NCBI GenBank assembly: GCA_029339505.1
Contig: JAQISU010000123.1
Coordinates: 4,572,501-4,636,500 of the forward strand
Length of the DNA: 64,000 nucleotides
Direction: 5' to 3'
DNA from: Unio delphinus
Taxonomy: Eukaryota; Mollusca; Bivalvia; Unionida; Unionidae
Position 1 is the first letter of the stretch, and the number at the start of each line of letters is the position of its first letter. Shown here piece by piece: positions 42,201 to 52,500 of this stretch. Position numbers and translations under genes: made by a program. The notes beneath the pieces were generated by a model that was not told where the DNA came from, did not search any database, and saw nothing but the letters and a program-made list of their open reading frames with translations.

Positions 42201-45200
42201 ACATGAGGATTACACTTTGTACCTATGTCAATATTAGCGAGAATTCTACATGAGGATTGCATGTTGTACCTATGTCAATATTAGTGAGAATTCTACATGA
42301 GGATTGCATGTTGTACCTATGTCAATATTAGTGAGAATTCTACATGAGGATTACACTTTGTACCTATGTCAATATTAGCGAGAATTCTACATGAGGATTG
42401 CATGTTGTACCTATGTCAATATTAGCGAGAATTCTACATGAGGATTGCATGTTGTACCTATGTCAATATTAGTGAGAATTCTACATGAGGATTACACTTT
42501 GTACCTATGTCAATATTAGCGAGAATTCTACATGAGGATTGTATGTTGTACCTATGTCAATATTAGTGAGAATTCTACATGAGGATTACACTTTGTACCT
42601 ATGTCAATATTAGTGAGAATTCTACATGAGGATTACACTTTGTTCCTATGTCAATATTAGTGAGAATTCTACATGAGGATTACACTTTGTTCCTATGTCA
42701 ATATTAGTGAGAATTCTACATGAGGATTACACTTTGTTCCTATGTCAATATTAGTGAGAATTCTACATGAGGATTACACTTTGTACCTATGTCAATATTA
42801 GTGAGAATTCTACGAGGATTACACCTTGTACTTATGTCAATATTAGTGAGAATTCTACATGAGGATTACACTTTGTACCTATGTCAATATTAGTGAGAAT
42901 AATACATGAGGATTACACTTTGTACCTATGTCAATATTAGCGAGAATTCTACATGAGGATTTCATGTTGTACCTATGTCAATATAAGTGAGAATTCTACA
43001 TGAGGATTACACTTTGTACCTATGTCAATATAAGCGAGAATTCTACATGAGGATTGCATGTTGTACCTATGTCAATATAAGCGAGAATTCTACATGAGGA
43101 TTACACTTTGTACCTATGTCAATATTAGTGAGAATTCTACATGAGGATTACACTTTGTTCCTATGTCAATATTAGTGAGAATTCTACATGAGGATTACAC
43201 TTTGTTCCTATGTCAATATTAGTGAGAATTCTACATGAGGATTACACTTTGTTCCTATGTCAATATTAGTGAGAATTCTACATGAGGATTACACTTTGTA
43301 CCTATGTCAATATTAGTGAGAATTCTACGAGGATTACACCTTGTACTTATGTCAATATTAGTGAGAATTCTACATGAGGATTACACTTTGTACCTATGTC
43401 AATATTAGTGAGAATAATACATGAGGATTACACTTTGTACCTATGTCAATATTACAGTGAAAATTATACATGAGGATTACACCTTGTACATATGTCAATA
43501 TTACAGTAAGAATACCAGCCAAAGTTTACACCTTATACCTATGTCAATATTAAAGTTGTAAATGAGAATTCTATCCAAGGGTTACACCTTGTACCTATGA
43601 CAATATTATAGCTGACTATCTTAACTATAAAGTGCCTAGTCACAACAACTTTACTCACGTTATATGTTGGATGCCTTCACAACAACTTTACTCATGTTAT
43701 ACGTTGGATGCCTTCACAACAACTTTACTCACGTTATACGTTGGATGCCTTCACAACAACTTTACTCACGTTATACGTTGGATGCATTGACAACAACATT
43801 ACTCACGTTATACGTTGGATGCTTTGACAACAACTTTATTCACGTTATACGTTGGATGCCTTCAAAACAACTTTACTCATGTTATACGTTGGATGCCTTC
43901 ACAACAACTTTACTCACGTTATACGTTGGATGCCTTGACAACAACTTTACTCACGTTATACGTTGGATGCCTTCACAACAACTTTACTCACGTTATACGT
44001 TGGATGCCTTCAAAACAACTTTACTCACGTTATAAGTTGGATGCCTTGACAACAACTTTACTCACGTTATACTTTGGATGCCTTGACAACAACTTTACTC
44101 ACGTTATACTTTGGATGTCTTGACAACAACTTTACTCACATTATACGTTGGATGCCTTGACAACAACTTTACTCACGTTATATGTTGGATGCCTTGACAA
44201 CAACTTTACTCACGTTATATGTTGGATGCCTTGACAACAACTTTACTCACGTTATATGTTGGATGCCTTGACAACAACTTTACTCACGTTATATGTTGGA
44301 TGCCTTCACAACAACTTTACTCACGTTATACGTTGGATGCCTTCACAACAACTTTACTCACGTTATATGTTGGATGCCTTCACAACAACTTTACTCACGT
44401 TATATGTTGGATGCCTTGTTCGTTCAGTTTGTCAACTACCAGTGTTTCATCACATGTTTTCAAAAGGTCCATGAGAGCATTGGTGTCCACTGTCCTATCA
44501 AGGGTTACAATCACCTGGAGAAATATGACAATGCAACAATTATCAAAAAAGAAAAACAGCAGCAATAGCATATACTCTTTGCTAAATTGTATGGCAAGGA
44601 AAGTTATTTATGTTTACCAATGTCATTGAATACAACATTTTCAAAATGATTCTCAAATGTAACTGTGAGCTTGCAATGCTTCAGTTGAATTATTTAAAAT
44701 CTAATAGTTCTGAAAATCACTATATTTAGTGCTATTGAATTTCTGCACATGATGGCACTATAAAATGTTCACAAGTAAAAAGTTTCATACTTTATCATAT
44801 TGCTGGTAGCAAAAAAAATGTATTAGCAAGTGACAGTGTGGTAATCATGTCAAATTTGTACAGTTTGTTACCACTCTAAAGTTTTAAACAAACAGAAAAG
44901 AATGAAAACTAAAATATTTGGTAAATTTTACCAGATAATTTATATTTATAAAATACAAACTGAAACTGTCAACCATCAAAAGAACAGAACTTAGTGTATT
45001 GTGAAAAAAAAATCACAAGTAATCCAAGAATATCTACAGTAAATAATAATGAATAAGTTCCCTAATAAACTGAGTGGGACTCCAAAATAAATCTAACATC
45101 AAAAGTGTTGATGTGTCTGTGATGGCCTGTAAAGTGCAGATATGCCAATGGTCTTTACTTAAATCACATTAAGATAATTCAAGGTTTCCATGTTTAAATT

Positions 45201-48200
45201 CACTATAGTTCTCAGTTAATGACTTTCCAAGAATATCATATAAAACAATTTGCATTTCCAGAGAAGAATAATTTGAATTAAATAATTTCAGCCAAATCAA
45301 CATTGAACACAACAATGATCTGCTTCAAGATCTTATAGCACACATAAATAATTTGTCCAGTAAACAAGATCGTACAATACTCTACCTGACCAAGGTCACA
45401 ATTAGCATTTTTGCACACAAAAAATTACATAATGGAAAAATTAATTCTGAAAGATTCCAAATGTTTACAAGATAAAATCTGTTATAAAATTATAATATGA
45501 AATGTGGTAAACAATGTTTTTGACTCAGAATCAAGATAATGATCATAATATTAAACTAATACTCATAGAGAAAATATTAACTATGGATTATTTGTTTCCA
45601 GAACTCTTAAAAAAATCAGAAAATATACAATGAACTTGATTTTAGACAAGGTTAGCTACAAAATCCAATTTTACATAATATATAATTTAAAAAAACAATT
45701 AAAGTAAATTTACATAACAATTGAATCATATGAACAAGCTACTTTTATACAGAACTTAAAACAATTCAAAAAAACACATCCAACTGCCTTGGTACTGTGG
45801 AACTGCGCTGTAAAGCATCAAACCATACAAATACCTAATTGTAAAGTAATTTTAACATTTTGGTTAACAAATATCAATATGTTTTCCATAGAAACTGGTG
45901 TTTCACCATTATCTCTGTGTGACATCTGTATCTGGCTTGCAGAAACTTGACAGAGGTGATGCAAAATGAGTAAAAACTAAAACACACTTTGTTCAATTAT
46001 TCCAAGTCCTGATATTCTTGCATAAAGCAAGATCTGCAGTCAGTGAATGTATGCTGGTTTTAAAGACCTCTATTTCATGGTACAAATAACTTGGAGGAAA
46101 AAAAAACACTTATCTCTTGACAAATCACTTAAATTTATAAATAAACATGATTAAAAATTGAACTCTGGTAAGAGAAATTCACAAACATTCTGACAGTACA
46201 TATCTTTGTTGAATACATCTTTCATTATTCCTAATATCAACATACCACAAAATAAGGGGGAGTTCCATGTCCCCCTCTATTCCTCTTCTTGGTCAGAACC
46301 TCCTCACGCTTCTGTTTCCGCATCTGTTGAGCCTGAAAACATATATTAAATGCTCAAAACTTTTTCTCTAATTACGGACAGAACTACGTTCATCAGGCAG
46401 GATTGGTAACTCTCTCTCTGCATTGGTACACCTGTTGATTATCAAGTCATTACAAGCAGCCAGTTTTTTTATACTATCAAAACCTTGAAATCTCACTTTA
46501 AAATAAAATTACTAAAACCATCTGTTGAGGAAATGATAAAAATAACATGATGCATGGTCTTAATGATGACAATATTGGCCATTGTGACAGTAGTACAGCA
46601 AGGCTTAATTTTACTATATTAGTCACTAGCATGTAGTATTACTCCAAATGAAAATACTACTTTGCAGTTTCTTAGTACAGAAAGTGAGTTAAGGAAAATG
46701 ATGCAAACAGACTTTAATAAGAAAGGTGTTTTGTCACTTTTTAATTAGCAATTTGTTTGAAAATAATTGCTGTGGTCTTGCTACCAGGTGAAGTGGATAA
46801 CTAAATTGCCTAAAAAATGAAAAATTCACTTTTTTTAATTATGAAAGCGAAAACTTCTTTGCCCTGTGATATTTTAGATGTACACAGAGTGACTATAGGT
46901 TTTGAGATGCTCCCTTGCCATAGCCAGTTATTTCCCAATTATGTTTTAACACTAAGCAAAATATAATCAAGCCATCAAGCAGCTGGTGTTGATATCAATT
47001 GAGCCAACAAATTCTTGCACATTCAGAAGTATATTCTTTGACAGCTGATTGACCATCAAACCTGTCCTGAGTAACTTACAGCAGAGATGTCTAATATATG
47101 TCTCTGGTTATAGCAACTCTCACTGGCTGATTTCCACAAGTTATCATTTGATGATAAAAATATACAATTTTGTGTTTGAAACTTAAACAATAGTACGTAA
47201 ATAGCAAATTTTGTTTAAAGAACGGGATTGGTATAAAGACATGTGTGCACTTGCTAAAGCATGTTGTTTCAAACAAGTTTAAATTTTTTGTTTCAACTGA
47301 CATTTTATACTGAACTTTCATAAAGTAAAAGAAATTCTTGCTTAAGGGTAACTGACTAAGCATTTTTACTAAATGGCCAAACTACACTGGATACGAATTA
47401 TAATTTGTAATTTGTAAAAGTGTACAAAATGTGTTTATAATATGCATAAAATGTAGAAAGTTTCGATGTGAAAATAAAATATTGCTTAAAGTTAGTGTTA
47501 AAGTTTAAATTCAAATACACACTTACAATTTAAATATGAAAGTTGGTTTGAATAAAGTAGAGCACTACAAACACTTCGTTCAATACACCATTAATCTACC
47601 AGTTCATGGAATTAATGTGGAATAGAAGCTATGCAAAATGAGGAACCAACAAAAGGCAATTAAAATATTTTAACATATTTAGAGTTGATCTAAGTCCTTG
47701 TACTGCTTTAGAAACAGTACAAGCGATCATAAACTCTTTGGTCAGTTTGACTAAAAACTCTAGTCTTTCTCTGTCTCTTTTTGTCCCTCTTCCTCTTTCT
47801 GTTTAGGCTATTGTATGAAGAAACAGGCTAAATGTATGAAATAACGAACATAGAGGATTTTTGTTTGTGTCATGCCATGATACCTCTGAACATGTGAATG
47901 ATAATAACAGTTAAGTGATACCAATGAGAGAGAGAGATTGAGATAGATGTGTGGACAATTTCTTATTTAAGTTAGAACATTATAATTCAGAAACAACAAC
48001 AAAAACACAACATTAAATACATCACATTATGCATGATGGGGGGGGGGGGGGGAAACAGAAATCAGAATGTGATGAAAATGTGTAAATTCACTTAGATAAC
48101 ATGGATTATTAATACTTTTGTCATACATCACTAATGAATAATGTGTGGAAATTCGTTTAAAATTAACTACAAATCGTATCTAGAATGTTTATATATACAT

Positions 48201-48548
48201 ATTATTGTGCCACTGGAGTATCACAATTTGATATATCAATAGTAATGGCATATCAAACTGCTTTATAATAACGCTTAAAATGCCATGTAATTTTTTTTAT
48301 ACACACACACTTATCAGAAATCCAGATAACTTAAAATCTGGACAAGTCCGAAATTAGCGTAATCGAAATCTGGGAAAATCCAAATTTTGGTATTGTAACA
48401 TAACACTTTCAGATGTGTTTATAACCTTAATAAATTAGTCGTGACTGATAGGAATTTGGATTTTGAAATTTTAAATTCTGGTCTGAAAGGAGACAGTTAT
48501 GGCTTCAAAGCTGTCAGTCTCATGTCTGCAACAATGGGGAGGAGCCTT

Positions 48549-48604
<56 letters not shown>

Positions 48605-49486
48605 ATACACACACACACACACAATTTTCTTTGCTTCCTCTTCTCCCTGTTTAGCTCATACTTCCTCACTTCTCCCTGTTATGTCCAAAAGGAGAAGTCA
48701 CTTTGCCCTAAAATTCAAGTCTAGCTAGACTACTGTAAGTGTAATTCAAGTGAGCTCAATCTAACAATGGAGATGAAAGTGTTTGCATCTTGTGAGAAGG
48801 AGAACATGTTGAAAGTCTTACTATGAGTTCTTGAGCATTATCTTATCACTTACCTGGTATCGCCTGTCATTTTTCCTCTGAACATGCTTACTTTTCTTGG
48901 TCAAAACTTTGATATTCACTCTCCCTGGAATCAATGTAAATATTGGTTAATCTTTTACATATTAACATTCAACATACATTATAAAAACACTCAGATATCT
49001 TAACTTTCATGCTGTGAAAAAGCAAACTAAATCTGGACTTCCTGTTCATCTCTGAATACCCAGCAGTATTACTGGAATGGGTTGCAGTGCTCAAAGAATA
49101 TTGTTTTCAAACACAGAATCAGGGCATATCGTTAAACAAAACTCATTTGACCTAATTCCAGGCCTTGATATAAATCAGTACTCAATAGCTATACAAAACT
49201 GTTTGCCCTACTTCCAGGCCATGATATAAATATATGGACACAATGACAATGACACAACTAATCACTGTAGTTGGTTTGAAAGTATGGAAAGTTTGTAGTA
49301 TTGATACCCATTCATGGGTCATGTGCATTACTCTTCACGAAACGTATATGGTATTTATCCCCATTCATGGGTCATGTGCATAAATCTGCATGCCAAAAGT
49401 TTATAGTATTGATCTCCATTCATAGGTCATCCGAGGGCTTCAAGGGAGAACAGTCCTTGACTAATGAGTCACCCTCTATAATAAAG

Positions 49487-49543
<57 letters not shown>

Positions 49544-52500
49544 CTGCATCATTCTGCATGGAAAGTCTGTAGTATTGATCCCCATTCACAGGTCAACTTA
49601 AAAAGTCCAGCTTTTGTCAAACAAATTAGAAAGCACTCCTTTTATTAAAAACCCGATGGGCAAATCACCCAAAAACAAGAGCCCAACCTAGATTTGGCTA
49701 AAATGGGTCAGTGGAAAAAACAACAACCTTGTTATACATCTACACTATGTACTGTAACTAGTCATTGATAACTGTCACATATGCTCACTCTCTATTACTG
49801 CTTAAATGAATAGTGTTTTAAATGGCTGACCAAAACCATGTTATAACCAACCAATGTGATTTCCCATATTCATTTTATTATTTTAAAAATACCTTTGCTC
49901 AACTGATTTTAGCATTCCTCAGCTATCATCACATTTCAGCCAATAAAAATGCCTGCAAAATGTTTAAAAACTTGACAACCACTTGACCATACATGGAAGA
50001 AAAAAAAAACAGATACAACAATTAGACTCTGGTCTGTGCAGTACTGTACAAATTTGTTGCAAACAATGTGAGATATTCTTAAATACATGGACCTTCATTG
50101 CGAGATTATGAAATGAGCTACAGAGTAACACTTGTTATGGTAGTAAAATGTCGCCTCTCCATCATGCATATTTAGGTCAATGTCTTACAATGTGTTCATT
50201 TCTCAGCTGGCATGAAACAAAGTTTACATTCACTACTTACTGTGAGACTATCTACTTTCACCACCAAGCATCATTTACATTCTAAGTTTAGCTTTAGCTT
50301 AACACCAATGTATTGTAAACAATAACTGCATTAACAGAATAAAACAATGTTTACATCCAGTACTTACTGTGAGACTATCTACTTTCACCATCAAGCATCA
50401 TTTGTTGGCAGAGATTCTAAGTTTAGCTTTAGCTTAACACCAATGTATTTGATAGCCTTAAATTTCTTGCTTACAATAAATTTACATTTGTATTGTAAAC
50501 AATAACTGCATTAACAGAATAAAACAAATGTTTACAATCATATAAAATAATCTCTCTTTATCACTTTTCTGGGCATTTGCAAAAAAGGATTTTTTAAATA
50601 TATCTTCAGCACCAGTAATCAGTCTCAATACCATTTGCAAACTTGTATAATCTGAGTTTAACCCACCCCTGCCAATCTCATAAGCAAAAACCACCATGGA
50701 TATATTTAAAAAAATATGCAAAACATACTTCAAATTTAACTGATTTATAATTTCTAAGTTGATTACTACAATGTGGTCCAGAATAACATCATTTTTTTCA
50801 TGTTTCAAACCTAATGGAATTTCAACACTATCATTGTGTCCATATATTTATTTATATATTTATGTGGGCAAGTCTGTGTTTTTAACACAACAGGAGTGAT
50901 GCAGTTCATGGTGTTACATAAGCTTTGGAAATGTGTGTAATATTTCATAACATTATGATGTAAGGGCATATCAGTTCTCCATTTTTCAATTTTGGACATA
51001 GACCTTGCATACTTTGGATAAAGATAATGCAGTGTTTTGCTTCTAAGTAAATGTAGGACTTCACTGAAAAATGGTGTCTTCAAGCAACAAAAAATTTGTG
51101 TACAGGCCCCTCATTCACTCAGACATTTTTCATTTAGTTCTGTTGTTCAACTTGTTGTTTTTGATTGAACTCCATTTATCAGCACATTATAGGCTTAGAC
51201 CAATGAGTAGTTCTCTGCCTTTTATACATATGGCATTACTGGTGGTGGAGTCAAATGGTGGAGGACTAGTTGAGGAAGAACCAGTGACCCATAGGAAGCT
51301 ACTGACAAGCTTTCTCACATACCAGCTCCAGACAAGCCTGAGACTAGAACCCAAGCTGAGATAGGTATGATGTCACTGCTTTGTAAAGTCCAGAACATTT
51401 GGCCACCTGGAGTTCCTAAAAATTTAATTAGAAATGTGAAGGTGGCAATGTTAATTGTTATGGAGCACTTGCTAACAACCGAATCAGAAATTACAAACTA
51501 ATGAATGAAATAAGATGTAGGCATATAATCATTAGGGCTGTCAAAAATCACGAAAAACTTACAACCCTAGACCAACTAATTGTTATCCACCTTTCTTTAA
51601 TATTTTGTCTGGCGATAGAGACTAACTGTAATGCACTACTCAGTATGAAGCGTCCACACCGTGGTAGCTGCGAATGATCGGACAGCATGCTATTAATTAA
51701 TAAATTTATTTAGAATAACCTTTGTACCCAGACAGTAAGTATAATCCAACTTCTAATGATCAGCTGCATTAAATCCTTTAGAACACTCATCTTTTTTTTA
51801 GTATAAATCCATGTCAGAACAGAACACGTGTATTCATCGGCTGTTGACCTCAGATTTGAATTACCTACACATGTGTGTAAAGCAGCTTTACCACATGGTA
51901 AGAGTAACGCATTCAAACCGTCTTGTGTATGTGTGTGAGAGAGAGAGACCACGCAGTCGCAGAAGTGATATGATTTTGGAATTATAATTCTTAAGACAGT
52001 TATGACAAAAACGTAGTAGTATCGAGATTAGAAATGTCGGTACATGTATGATGGCTAATTTTCAAAATTAACAGAGCTAGTCGACTCGAAACAATGAGCT
52101 GCTCAAAGATTGCTTGAAGTCATGGCGAAGATTTCAAGGTGTCAAGGTGATAATTGTTAATAATATAACGTGTGGGATTTCTTTGACATATGTGTTCAGA
52201 AATAAAAGGTAGCCATCTGGATTTTATTAAAAGAGCACACAATGTACCGATCATTTAGCACCCACAATCAATAGTTATCGTCTACAAAGAAGTTTATTAC
52301 CTGTAGAACAATGACCATGTTTTAACCTTGGCATATAATGCCTCAGAGATAAGGAGTTGGTCCTGTTGCACAATGCTAATGAATTTTACTAATCCAAACA
52401 GACTCTCTGATGTATTGTTTATTTTTATTAAGCAGGGATCTGGTTTCTAATTAAAGCCATAACTGTCACACCTGTTTGAAGTGGTTTCGTGTGTAACGAT

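Larger units (their letters stand above)
39171..44398 (-). other. TSR1 intron 4
   Basis: The last 3.4 kb toward exon 4 contains three minisatellites (41003, 42031 and 43632). The part 39171-41000 and the gap 41290-42030 are AT-rich with a GA-rich patch (41330-41370) and nothing else recognised. Confidence 0.85.

Noticed and set aside
42031..43605. CRISPR-like array of the 47-bp repeat
   Set aside because: No spacers; a plain minisatellite.
44415..44418. A GC donor directly after the codon for Gln (CAAG|GC) as the end of TSR1 exon 4
   Set aside because: The GTGAGT donor 18 bases further keeps the phase with exon 5 and is a far better site.
43664..44629. Plus-strand proteins of 102-136 residues
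   Set aside because: They are 37-residue periodic readings of the 37-bp minisatellite, antisense to TSR1 exon 4.
48541..48728. A 95-residue protein with alternating Tyr-Ile
   Set aside because: It is a TA/CA microsatellite translation; the same applies to 62304-62785, 55072-55170 and 54783-54974.
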